Assembly (NCBI GenBank): GCA_011391695.1
Contig: JAABQB010000001.1
Span: forward strand, 46,639-110,638
Source: Desulfobacteraceae bacterium
GTDB lineage: Bacteria; Desulfobacterota; Desulfobacteria; Desulfobacterales; RPRI01
Direction of reading: 5' to 3'
DNA: 64,000 nt
A program made the position numbers and the translations under genes. This document shows positions 52,581-60,250 of the stretch, one piece after another (positions within the stretch are counted from its first letter, which is position 1; the number at the start of each line of letters is the position of its first letter). A model generated the notes under the pieces. It searched no databases and was not told where the DNA came from. It saw nothing but the letters and a program-made list of their open reading frames with translations.

Positions 52581-53201
52581 CTATTTTGACTGGTTGCTCT
52601 GAACCGCTTCTGCTGTCTGTTCAGTATCAATAGCTTTGATTCTTTCACGGACCGATTCTGTCTTCTGTCTTATCAGTTCTGATTCTATCGCGTCCGGACC
52701 AAGGGAGGAAGACCTGTTGAGATATTCGAGCGCGGCTTTCAGTTCCGGCATTGTATCTTTACTTATGGCAATATCGGCTTTGTAAATAAGAACCATTCTG
52801 TCAATCCTGTCAAGGCGGATACCGGCCTCTTTCTGAAGAGCAGGAGTGATAGCAAATGATAATGATTTATTCAGATAAGTTCTTATTCCATCAAAGTCAG
52901 GCAGGCCAGGTACGTCCAGTACCGCGTCAGCCTTATCGATATAATATCTTGTGATATATGGAAAAATATCTTCACGGCTATATACTTTCTTTGCGGGGTT
53001 CGGTGGCTGTGCACCGGGCATTATAATAAACAGTTCTTTCCCCAAAGGAGAGAATCTTCCCTTCGATATTTCGACAGCCCCGGCCTTATATTTTACGTAG
53101 TAGTTGTTTCTGTTTGAATGACTGGTCACTATGGTTATGAAAAGTAACCCGGCAAGGACGATAATAAAAATGTATTTTTTCTTCTTACCCATGACATACA
53201 T
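52581..53201 (-). CDS. membrane-anchored hypothetical protein
   Basis: A 206-residue protein with one N-terminal helix (KYIFIIVLAGLLFITIVTSH) and a soluble, probably periplasmic part. That part holds LFIIMPGAQPPNPAKKVYSR and a helical C-terminus (MPELKAALEYLNRSSSLGP) suggesting a TPR-like end. I do not recognise the family. The start could be 53201 or ATG 53192 (MGKKKKY). It is divergent from larE. No function can be given. Confidence 0.7.
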   Translation of the reverse strand: MYVMGKKKKYIFIIVLAGLLFITIVTSHSNRNNYYVKYKAGAVEISKGRFSPLGKELFIIMPGAQPPNPAKKVYSREDIFPYITRYYIDKADAVLDVPGLPDFDGIRTYLNKSLSFAITPALQKEAGIRLDRIDRMVLIYKADIAISKDTMPELKAALEYLNRSSSLGPDAIESELIRQKTESVRERIKAIDTEQTAEAVQSNQSK

Positions 53202-53362
53202 CTTTCGAATAAACTATTATGATTCCTATCCTCACATTTTTGAAGTGATAACTATTGAGAAATTTACCTTGATTTTATATAAAGTATACATCATGTTTTG
53301 TAAACATTTATTGACGGCTATGAGAGTTTTAACTGAAATTAAACAAAGAAAGGGAATGACAC

Positions 53363-54202
53363 TTGAAGAAAGAATGTAAAACGAGTGAAGACGATCTCAA
53401 ATATAAAATGGAGTGTCTTACATCCGCCATAAAAGTCTATAGTTCACTTGCCGTTGCATTTTCAGGTGGTACAGACAGCACTTTCCTGCTTGCTGTTGCA
53501 CACAAGGTCTTAAAAAAAAATGTTATTGCGATTACCGCAAAATCTCAGATTCATCCTGTAAGAGAAACAGATTTTGCGGCGGATTATACAAAAAAGCACA
53601 GAATTGAGCATGTAATAGTACAATCAAACGAATTGGAAATTCCCGAATTTACCGTAAACAACAGGGACAGGTGCTATGTATGCAAAATGAATCTTTTTCC
53701 ACGGATGATGAAAGCAGCATTAAAAAAAGGAATAAGAGATCTTGCCCATGGCGCAAATATCGATGATCTCAAGGACTTCCGTCCAGGTTTTTCAGCCGCT
53801 TCAGAGCTGGGCGTTGCGGCTCCGATGATTGAAGCAGGGCTTTCAAAGCAGGAAATTCGGCTTCTTTCAAAAAAAATGGGTCTTGGAACATGGAACAAAC
53901 CTGCCATGGCATGCCTTGCGACCAGGATACCCTACGGTGCCCCCATCACAATTGAAAGTTTGAAAATGATCGAAGAGGCTGAGAACGCCTTGCTTGATCT
54001 TGGTTTTACCGCCTGCCGTGTCCGGCATCATGGTAACCTTGCAAGAATTGAACTTCCCAAGGAAGATATTGAAAGGATGATAAATGGGAAAATGAGAGAT
54101 TCTGTGGTTGGAAAATTAAGAAAGACCGGATATTTATACGTCTCGATGGATCTTGAAGGTTATATTCAGGGGAGTATGAATAAAGGTATAAAAATATCTT
54201 GA
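53363..54202 (+). CDS. larE: LarE-family ATP-dependent sulfur transferase
   Basis: A 279-residue PP-loop protein. The ATP loop is AVAFSGGTDSTFLLAVA, followed by RDRCYVCKMNLF and the LarE segment NKPAMACLATRIPYG, whose Cys matches the sacrificial cysteine. LarE builds the nickel-pincer cofactor of lactate racemase and related enzymes by donating sulfur to a nicotinate precursor. LarB and LarC are not in the window. The start is TTG 53363, seven bases after AAAGGGA; ATG codons nearby are out of frame. Its stop overlaps the -35 box of the downstream leader promoter. Confidence 0.88.
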   Translation: MKKECKTSEDDLKYKMECLTSAIKVYSSLAVAFSGGTDSTFLLAVAHKVLKKNVIAITAKSQIHPVRETDFAADYTKKHRIEHVIVQSNELEIPEFTVNNRDRCYVCKMNLFPRMMKAALKKGIRDLAHGANIDDLKDFRPGFSAASELGVAAPMIEAGLSKQEIRLLSKKMGLGTWNKPAMACLATRIPYGAPITIESLKMIEEAENALLDLGFTACRVRHHGNLARIELPKEDIERMINGKMRDSVVGKLRKTGYLYVSMDLEGYIQGSMNKGIKIS

Positions 54203-54227
54203 CAACCGGAAGGCAATTCCGATAGCT
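54199..54227 (+). promoter_or_regulatory. candidate promoter of the aro leader
   Basis: A perfect TTGACA (54199-54204) overlaps the larE stop. A weak -10 (GATAGC or ATAGCT around 54221-54227) lies 16-17 bases on. Transcription would start ~10-15 bases before the leader ORF at 54248. Confidence 0.5.
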
Positions 54228-54247
54228 TCAATAACGATCATTCAAGA

Positions 54248-54361
54248 ATGGATTTTAGGCAAATGACTCTAACCTGGAATATTACAATTAAGAGCTTTTA
54301 CTGGTGCTGCTGGCGCAATAACAGCGGGGATGGGTTTGCCTTCAGGGTCTTTAATTTGTAA
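54248..54361 (+). CDS. aromatic-rich leader peptide of the aroF-aroB transcript
   Basis: A 37-codon ORF between promoter and terminator. It contains six Phe, one Tyr and three Trp, with a tight cluster SFYWCCWRN (codons TTT TAC TGG TGC TGC TGG). A shorter start at codon 6 would keep all but the first Phe. It ends 24 bases before a strong terminator that precedes the DAHP synthase gene. This is the layout of classical ribosome-mediated attenuation as in trp and phe operons. The ribosome-binding site is weak. It is too short and too placed to be an ordinary protein. Confidence 0.68.
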   Translation: MDFRQMTLTWNITIKSFYWCCWRNNSGDGFAFRVFNL

Positions 54362-54385
54362 TTTACCGGTTTTTTGTAACAACAG

Positions 54386-54432
54386 GGATCGTGGGCAGAC
54401 CAAAAAAAGCTCGCGGTCCTTTTTTGTTTTTA
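54386..54432 (+). terminator. attenuator/terminator upstream of aroF
   Basis: GGATCGTGGGC (54386-54396) pairs over 11 positions, some G-U, with GCTCGCGGTCC (54409-54419), followed by T6-G-T5. An alternative 8-bp pairing, GGTTTGCC (54333-54340) with GGCAGACC (54394-54401), overlaps the stem and could act as antiterminator. Confidence 0.78.
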
Positions 54433-54449
54433 TGGGAATAGAGAAAAGG

Positions 54450-54527
54450 GGCGGAGGATAGATCGTGGTTCGTAGATCGTGAATAGTAGATCGAAAAACG
54501 AACGACGAATCATGAACCACGATTCTT
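54450..54527 (+). repeat. heptamer island between attenuator and aroF
   Basis: GATCGTGGTTCGTAGATCGTG and AACGAACGACGAATCATG units in 7-bp phase occupy the leader RNA downstream of the terminator. Confidence 0.8.
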
Positions 54528-54542
54528 AAGGAGGATATATAG

Positions 54543-55556
54543 ATGCTGGTAGTAATGGATAAAAAGGCAACCAGGGATGAGATCGATGCTGTTGTGGCAG
54601 CCATCGAGGCAAGGGGATATACTGCGCATCCGATTCCCGGTGGAGACAGGGTTTCAATCGGCATATTGCATAACAAGGGTCCGGTCGATCCATCAGTTGT
54701 CATAGGGCTTCACGGAGTAAAAGACGCAATTCCGGTTACAAAGCCCTACAAACTTGTCAGCCGCGAAGTACAACCGGAAGGGACTGTCGTTTATGTCGGG
54801 GATGTACCTATAGGGAACGGACATCTTGCAATAATTGCCGGTCCCTGCGCTATTGAAAGCAGGGAGCAGGCAATTACAATAGCCGGGCATGTTAAAAATG
54901 CGGGAGGACAGATATTCAGAGGCGGCGCATTCAAACCAAGGACTTCACCTTATTCTTTCCAGGGACTTGGTGAAGAAGGATTAAAAATACTGGCTGAAGT
55001 CCGTGAATCGACAGGAATGCCTGTTGTGACTGAAGTCATGGACTTTGAACATTTTGACATGGTAGAAGAATATGCGGACATGGTGCAGATCGGAACCCGT
55101 AACATGCAGAATTTCAGCCTTCTCCGGCGTGCAGGAAAATCGTCAAGGCCTGTTCTTCTCAAGCGCGGAATGGCGGCTACGATAGAAGAATTTCTGATGG
55201 CCGCAGAATACATTCTTGAAGGCGGAAATTCACAAGTGGTTTTATGTGAAAGAGGCGTCAGAACCTTTTCACACCACAGCCGCAACACACTCGACCTTTC
55301 AGCAATCCCTGTAGTGAGAAAAGAGAGCCACCTTCCGATAATTGTTGACCCCAGCCATGCCGCTGGCAGCAGAGACCAGGTTATTCCATTGAGTCGCGCT
55401 GCCATTGCAGCAGATGCTCACGGGCTGATGGTTGAAGTGCATCATACCCCGGAAAAGGCTATGAGCGACGGGGCACAGTCCCTTTACCCTCACCAGTTTG
55501 AAATACTCTGCAGACAGGTCAGGGCTATATATGATGTTTTCAATGTTAAACAGTGA
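54543..55556 (+). CDS. aroF: 3-deoxy-7-phosphoheptulonate (DAHP) synthase, class I-beta with N-terminal regulatory domain
   Basis: A 337-residue enzyme that condenses phosphoenolpyruvate and erythrose 4-phosphate, the first step to Phe, Tyr and Trp. Residues 1-75 are the ferredoxin-like domain that mediates Tyr/Phe inhibition in the Thermotoga-type enzymes. The barrel follows with IIAGPCAIESREQ, FRGGAFKPRTSPYSFQG, MVQIGTRNMQNFSLL, LLKRGMAATIEEF, LCERGVRTF and VDPSHAAGSRDQV. AAGGAGG is well placed before ATG 54543. It is likely controlled twice: by attenuation in the leader and by allostery. aroB follows. Confidence 0.94.
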   Translation: MLVVMDKKATRDEIDAVVAAIEARGYTAHPIPGGDRVSIGILHNKGPVDPSVVIGLHGVKDAIPVTKPYKLVSREVQPEGTVVYVGDVPIGNGHLAIIAGPCAIESREQAITIAGHVKNAGGQIFRGGAFKPRTSPYSFQGLGEEGLKILAEVRESTGMPVVTEVMDFEHFDMVEEYADMVQIGTRNMQNFSLLRRAGKSSRPVLLKRGMAATIEEFLMAAEYILEGGNSQVVLCERGVRTFSHHSRNTLDLSAIPVVRKESHLPIIVDPSHAAGSRDQVIPLSRAAIAADAHGLMVEVHHTPEKAMSDGAQSLYPHQFEILCRQVRAIYDVFNVKQ

Positions 55557-55672
55557 ACAGTGAATAGTGAATAGTAAAGAGGTTGAAATTGCTGGTAGTT
55601 ATCAGCCGAAAGCCTTCAGCTTGTTAAGCTTTTCACTGACGATTATTCACTATCAACCATTCACTGAATAAA
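55552..55672. repeat. heptamer island with inverted halves
   Basis: CAGTGAATAGTGAATAG at the aroF stop and its reverse-complement type (ATTCACTATCAACCATTCAC) near 55645-55668 could form a long hairpin between aroF and aroB. Confidence 0.75.
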
Positions 55673-55691
55673 CAAGAGTCCGGAGGCCATA

Positions 55692-56711
55692 ATGTTCAAG
55701 ACCATAAAGATAAAAGGCGGCATGGGTGATTCCGTGGTGATGGTCGGCGAAAGCCTTATAAATCTCGGAAATCATATTCCTGTCGAAAAGACTGTAATAT
55801 TAACGGATAAAAATGTTTGGGCTCATCATGGAAAGGACTTTCCTCCATGCAGGGTTATACAGATTGAACCGGGTGAAAAGGCAAAGACCCTCGATACGGT
55901 TCGTGATATATATAAAAGACTCCTTGAATTTGAGACAGGCAGGTCGTCTTTTATTGCCGGAATAGGGGGCGGAGTTGTCTGTGATATCGCCGGGTTCGCG
56001 GCTTCCACTTTTTTAAGGGGTATCCGGTTTGGTTTTGTCTCTTCCACTCTCCTTTCTCAGGTTGATGCAAGTGTCGGCGGAAAAAATGGTGTAAATCTTG
56101 ACGGATACAAAAATATTGTCGGTGTTTTCAGTCAGCCTGAATTTGTAATATGCGATTTAAACCTTCTTTCGACCCTTTCCCAAAGAGAACTGCTTAACGG
56201 TTTTGCTGAAATAATAAAACATGCCGCGATATATGATGCCACACTGTTTAGTTTTCTTGAAGAAAATTGTAAAAAGGCGCTCGCGCTTGAAAAAAATACT
56301 ATTGAAAAGCTTGTGTACGATTCCATGAAAATCAAAGCGGCTGTTGTTTCGCGGGATGAAAAAGAAAAAGGTGAGCGGAGAAAGCTTAATTTCGGGCATA
56401 CATTCGGTCACGCTTTTGAAAAAGTTAAGGGCATTTTGCACGGAGAAGCAATCAGTGCAGGGATGATTATTGCTTCCAAGCTTTCAGTGAAAAAAGGATT
56501 ATTAAAGGGGGAAGAACTTGAAAGGATAAAGAGGCTTATTAAACAATACGGTCTTCCTGTTGATCTGCCTTGTGACCGGGCGGAAGTTTTTGACGCGATA
56601 AAGAAGGACAAAAAAAGGGATGATGCTTCCTTGCATTTTGTTCTCTTATCCGGAATTGGTTCAGCCGTTATAAACGAAATACCGATCAGCGAACTGGAAA
56701 AAGATATATAA
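55692..56711 (+). CDS. aroB: 3-dehydroquinate synthase
   Basis: A 339-residue enzyme that converts DAHP to 3-dehydroquinate, the next step after AroF. Landmarks are AGIGGGVVCDIAGFAASTFL, STLLSQVDASVGGKNGVNL, NGFAEIIKHAAIYD, and the metal histidines in RRKLNFGHTFGHAFEK and ILHGEAISAGM. CCGGAGG precedes ATG 55692. Confidence 0.95.
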   Translation: MFKTIKIKGGMGDSVVMVGESLINLGNHIPVEKTVILTDKNVWAHHGKDFPPCRVIQIEPGEKAKTLDTVRDIYKRLLEFETGRSSFIAGIGGGVVCDIAGFAASTFLRGIRFGFVSSTLLSQVDASVGGKNGVNLDGYKNIVGVFSQPEFVICDLNLLSTLSQRELLNGFAEIIKHAAIYDATLFSFLEENCKKALALEKNTIEKLVYDSMKIKAAVVSRDEKEKGERRKLNFGHTFGHAFEKVKGILHGEAISAGMIIASKLSVKKGLLKGEELERIKRLIKQYGLPVDLPCDRAEVFDAIKKDKKRDDASLHFVLLSGIGSAVINEIPISELEKDI

Positions 56712-56880
56712 GAGTTAATAGTCGATAGTGAATGGTGAATAGTTTATAAAAGGGTTCAAGGATTCGAGGGGGCAAGGGGGCGAGGTAAAATAAAGCCGAG
56801 GCACGAACCCAAAACGATTTGAACCATAATGTTTTGGAAATTGTTTCGATATTCGAAGTACGATGTGCGATTTACGATCC
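56712..56880 (+). repeat. composite heptamer island after aroB
   Basis: GATAGTGAATGGTGAATAG, GGGTTCAAGGATTCGAGG, a GGGGGCAAGGGGGCGAGG block, then ATTCGAAGTACGATGTGCG, in the usual block order. Confidence 0.85.
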
Positions 56881-56898
56881 GTGTTCAACGCGGATTTC

Positions 56899-57348
56899 TT
56901 ATTTTGGGCACTCTTCTCCTTTGAATTTCACTTCCACTATTATTTTATCCTTGTTAACTTCAAAATAGCCGGCGCATTCGGATTTCTGCATCTGCTGTTC
57001 AACAGTCCACCCTCCACCGGTTGTCGTTGTACCATAGGAATATGCCCCTGTTTGTGTATTGAAAATATCGATATCCTTCCGTTCAGGCTGCCTGAAAACC
57101 GGGACGGGATATAGTTTGCTGACATTTTTTATTACAACATAAACGGTGTTCCCGTTCGGTGCCGTGAAAGACTGGTCTGGATATCCATGCTTTTCAATGA
57201 GTTTGTTTATACTTACCCCGATCCATTTATTCCTCACATCATCTATTGTCTGCCCGGCAGAGGCTATGCCGGTGACTGCAAATATAAAAATGATAGTCAG
57301 AATGGCTTTTGAATATAAAAAAACACTTTTGCTTTTACCGTATTTCAT
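56899..57348 (-). CDS. small exported hypothetical protein
   Basis: A 149-residue protein with a signal peptide (ILTIIFIFAVTGIASAG). An opening resembling SmpA/OmlA-type domains follows: VRNKWIGVSINKLIEKHGYP, then VYVVIKNVSKLYPVP. Two cysteines (KSECAGYF and GEECPK) may form a disulfide. It has no lipobox. I cannot name the family. It is divergent from the DUF4124 gene across a structured 250-bp spacer. Confidence 0.75.
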   Translation of the reverse strand: MKYGKSKSVFLYSKAILTIIFIFAVTGIASAGQTIDDVRNKWIGVSINKLIEKHGYPDQSFTAPNGNTVYVVIKNVSKLYPVPVFRQPERKDIDIFNTQTGAYSYGTTTTGGGWTVEQQMQKSECAGYFEVNKDKIIVEVKFKGEECPK

Positions 57349-57369
57349 GATATCCTCATGTTAAAGTAA

Positions 57370-57412
57370 TAGTTTATGGTTTCTGGTCACTGGTTTCTGG
57401 TTGAAGAAAATG
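57370..57412. repeat. short heptamer island: TTTCTGG units
   Basis: TTTATGG, TTTCTGG, TCACTGG, TTTCTGG in 7-bp phase. Confidence 0.75.
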
Positions 57413-57514
57413 GAAAGTTCGAACAAGCAAAAACCTTAAACCGAAATCTCCTGATCACCCATTTAAATAAAGTGATATTGTTTTATACGAAAAAAGACAT
57501 TTTATTGCAATATA

Positions 57515-57593
57515 AAAACTTTTTTGCAAAACTCTCTTTTTAAAAAAGTTTTCCGGCACATACGGAGTTATGAAAAAGAGCATAACTTGCCGG
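57515..57593 (+). other. two strong adjacent hairpins upstream of the DUF4124 gene
   Basis: AAAACTTTTTT (57515-57525) pairs perfectly with AAAAAAGTTTT (57542-57552). CCGGCA (57553-57558) and TGCCGG (57588-57593) enclose AGTTATG/CATAACT (57566-57587). The second stem ends 20 bases before the start codon. They could be a structured leader or a terminator-like element. Confidence 0.6.
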
Positions 57594-57612
57594 ATCAATT
57601 ATGGAGCTTGTC

Positions 57613-58107
57613 ATGCAAAAAGCAGCCATATCAGCGCTGTTCATTGTGCTTTGGGTTTGTCCCATCCTTGCAGCCGATATATACAACTGGACCGATAAAA
57701 ACGGCATCAAGCGATTCAGCGACCAGCCGCCGCCCCCGGACGTGAAACAATATAAAACAATCCAGGTTCAGCCAGATAAGTCTTCAGGACAGGAGACCGG
57801 AGTGGATAATCGTACTGGGTATGACAGCATGGTCGAAAACGTCAAAGGCGAAACCTTGCAACGCGAGCAGGAGAAATTACAAGAGGAAGCATCCAGGGCC
57901 GCTGAAGAAAAACGAAAAGCTGAATCTTTCACGAAGGCTCGCGTTGAGGCTGAACGGCAACGTCTCAATGAAAAAATCGATGCTGTAAATAAACGGCCTT
58001 TGAGCCGTACATATGATCAAAGCTTCAAACAGGCCAGGATCAATGAAATTCAAAAACAGATTGACAAGCTTAATAATTCACCGGAAGAATACTTCCAGAA
58101 CCAATAG
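57613..58107 (+). CDS. DUF4124-domain exported protein
   Basis: A 164-residue protein with a signal peptide (to about PILAAD). The DUF4124 motif is IYNWTDKNGIKRFSDQPPPP, the compact fold in which a Trp/Tyr-containing strand precedes HFSDTP-like residues. A long charged coiled coil follows (QREQEKLQEEASRAAEEKRK). ATG 57613 is preferred because GGAG lies six bases upstream; ATG 57601 is in frame too. Function unknown; such proteins are periplasmic. Confidence 0.85.
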   Translation: MQKAAISALFIVLWVCPILAADIYNWTDKNGIKRFSDQPPPPDVKQYKTIQVQPDKSSGQETGVDNRTGYDSMVENVKGETLQREQEKLQEEASRAAEEKRKAESFTKARVEAERQRLNEKIDAVNKRPLSRTYDQSFKQARINEIQKQIDKLNNSPEEYFQNQ

Positions 58108-58252
58108 CCAGTGTCCATTCGTCATATGTACCAGCAGGAACTTGCCGTAAATTTTTTCTTGATATTTAAAAAGAATCGCAGCTATTAACAACAATAAAGG
58201 TTGATTTGTTGTTTCAATGGAATACCTTTTGAACCGAAACAACGAGCGCATT

Positions 58253-58279
58253 CCTCGCTGCTTGCGGCGAGGAGCTTCA
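58253..58279. repeat. GC-rich hairpin repeat, copy 2
   Basis: CCTCGCTGCTTGCGGCGAGG followed by AGCTTCA, similar to copy 1 at 50157-50184. The rest of the 58108-58374 spacer shows no gene. Confidence 0.6.
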
Positions 58280-58374
58280 ATTCCTCATTAAAGGTGTGTT
58301 AAGAAGCAGGAAAAAAATCAGGGTTCATCTGTATATTTTAGAAATTATTGAGAAGGGGGCAGACTGATTCCATT

Positions 58375-59436
58375 ATGCCAAACTCGATTATAACGGGAAC
58401 GGGCAGTTATATACCGCCATCAAAGATAACGAACAGATCTTTTATAGGGCATGAATTTTACAGATCCGACGGTATAAGAATCAAAAAAGCAAATATCGAT
58501 ATCATTAACAAGCTCGAAGAGATAACATGTATAAATGAAAGGCGATATTTGACAGATGATCTGAATACCTCCGATATCGCATTCATGGCCGCCGACAGAG
58601 CGCTTGAAAATACGGACAGGGAAAACCTTGACTATATAATTGTCGCTCAGAATTTAGGTGATGTGAAAGCGGGTAGCAACAGATCCGATATGATTCCTAC
58701 GATAGCTGCCAGGGTGAAACACAAGCTTAAAATAAAAAACCCCTACACGGTTGCCTATGACATTCCTTTTGGTTGCCCGGGCTGGGTGCACGGAATGATT
58801 CTGGCCGATTATTATATAAAATCAGGTGACGCAAAGAAAGTGCTGGTGATCGGCGCGGAGGTGCTGTCTAGGGTTATGGATCCTCATGATGTCGATTGTA
58901 TGATATTTGCCGACGGAGCCGGGGCAGCCCTGGTGGAAGCAACTGTCGGGAATGCGGGTATATTGTCACATGTAACAAGATCCGATACAATCAATAATGC
59001 TTATCTGTTAAGGGTCGGGAAGTCGTATAATCCTGGTTATAATGGCGATGAGCTGTTTGTTAAAATGGATGGTCACGAAATATATAAATACTCAGTCAGG
59101 ACCGTTCCTTTAGTAGTTAAACAGAGCCTGGATAAGGCTGGATTTACTTTAACTGATGTAAAGAAAGTTCTGATACACCAGGCGAATCAAAAAATGGATG
59201 AAGCGATACTGGAAAGATTGTTTAAGTTGTACCAGGTCAAATATATACCTGATAATATAATGCCGATGACGATTTCATGGCTCGGAAACAGTTCGGTCGC
59301 GACTATCCCGACTATGTTTGATCTTCTGCAGAGAGGCGCCCTTGATAAACATCAACTTCATTCAGGGGATATAGTCGTATTTGCTTCTGTAGGAGCGGGC
59401 ATGAACATCAATTCCATGGTTTACAGGATGCCGTGA
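58375..59436 (+). CDS. 3-oxoacyl-ACP synthase III (FabH)-family enzyme
   Basis: A 353-residue thiolase-fold enzyme. The triad is Cys in PFGCPGWVHGMIL, His in VLIHQANQKMDEAI and Asn in WLGNSSVATIP. The glycine-rich end VVFASVGAGMNINSMVYRM is typical. It is slightly longer than housekeeping FabH because of an N-terminal insert (KKANIDIINKLEEITCINER). No other fatty-acid genes are adjacent, so it may serve a side pathway instead of fatty-acid initiation. ATG 58375 is used; AGGGGG upstream is rather distant. Confidence 0.88.
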   Translation: MPNSIITGTGSYIPPSKITNRSFIGHEFYRSDGIRIKKANIDIINKLEEITCINERRYLTDDLNTSDIAFMAADRALENTDRENLDYIIVAQNLGDVKAGSNRSDMIPTIAARVKHKLKIKNPYTVAYDIPFGCPGWVHGMILADYYIKSGDAKKVLVIGAEVLSRVMDPHDVDCMIFADGAGAALVEATVGNAGILSHVTRSDTINNAYLLRVGKSYNPGYNGDELFVKMDGHEIYKYSVRTVPLVVKQSLDKAGFTLTDVKKVLIHQANQKMDEAILERLFKLYQVKYIPDNIMPMTISWLGNSSVATIPTMFDLLQRGALDKHQLHSGDIVVFASVGAGMNINSMVYRMP

Positions 59437-59528
59437 TATAATTTATTTTTCAAGCGGATCGCACAGGCACCCATATCAAGCCATGGCGATAGATCAGGTG
59501 TTATGCAAAGGTCTTGGAGGATTATTCT

Positions 59529-60179
59529 ATGAAATTTAAGGCTGCACTTTTTGATCTGGACGGAACACTTCTTGACACAATAGATGATCTTGCCGATTCC
59601 ATGAATGCCGTCCTGAAAAAATTTGGATTTCCCCGGCACGAAGTTAGAGAATATAAGTATTTTGTGGGTGACGGTATGGATGTTCTTGTAAGAAGGGCAC
59701 TTCCCGAGTCCTGCCGTGATGAAGAAGTTGTTTCCCGTTGCATTCAGGCAATGAAAGAGGAATATCCCATGCACTGGGCAGACAAGACGCGACCATATAG
59801 CGGTATACCTGAACTCCTTGACGCTTTTGCAGGCGCAGGCATAAAATTATCAATACTTTCAAACAAGCCTCATGCCCCTACAACATTTGTTGTCTCTACA
59901 ATGCTTGCAAAATGGAAATTTGAGAAGGTTATCGGGGTAAAAGAAGGTATCCCAAGAAAACCTGATCCTGCTGCTGCTATCGGGATTGCGAACAACCTTG
60001 GAATTCTGCCGCGGGATTTCATTTATATTGGTGATACTGATACGGATATGAAAACAGCTGTTGCGGCAGAGATGTTTCCCGTGGGGGCTCTTTGGGGATT
60101 CAGGACCGGAGAGGAACTTATTAACGCAGGGGCCAGGATTCTCGTAAAGAATCCTGCCGATCTGCTGCGGTTCATATAA
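59529..60179 (+). CDS. gph: HAD-family phosphatase, phosphoglycolate phosphatase-like
   Basis: A 216-residue HAD phosphatase. Motif I is AALFDLDGTLLDT, motif II LSILSNKPH, motif III Lys in GIPRKPDPAAA, and motif IV YIGDTDTDMKTAVAA. A four-helix cap lies between I and II. The closest common annotation is phosphoglycolate phosphatase, but the family is broad. GGAGG precedes ATG 59529. A 14-base leader motif (GTGTTATGCAAAGG) is shared with the next gene. Confidence 0.85.
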   Translation: MKFKAALFDLDGTLLDTIDDLADSMNAVLKKFGFPRHEVREYKYFVGDGMDVLVRRALPESCRDEEVVSRCIQAMKEEYPMHWADKTRPYSGIPELLDAFAGAGIKLSILSNKPHAPTTFVVSTMLAKWKFEKVIGVKEGIPRKPDPAAAIGIANNLGILPRDFIYIGDTDTDMKTAVAAEMFPVGALWGFRTGEELINAGARILVKNPADLLRFI

Positions 60180-60250
60180 TAATCGCTTTGCTTAATACAT
60201 CCCTGGTTTTTACTTTCCGGGTGTTATGCAAAGGGCTCGAGGAGGATCCC

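Noticed and set aside
54269..54703. A 144-codon minus-strand frame over the aro leader and start of aroF
   Set aside because: It is the reverse complement of the leader and terminator plus aroF; no start site or family motif, and the plus-strand reading explains the region better.
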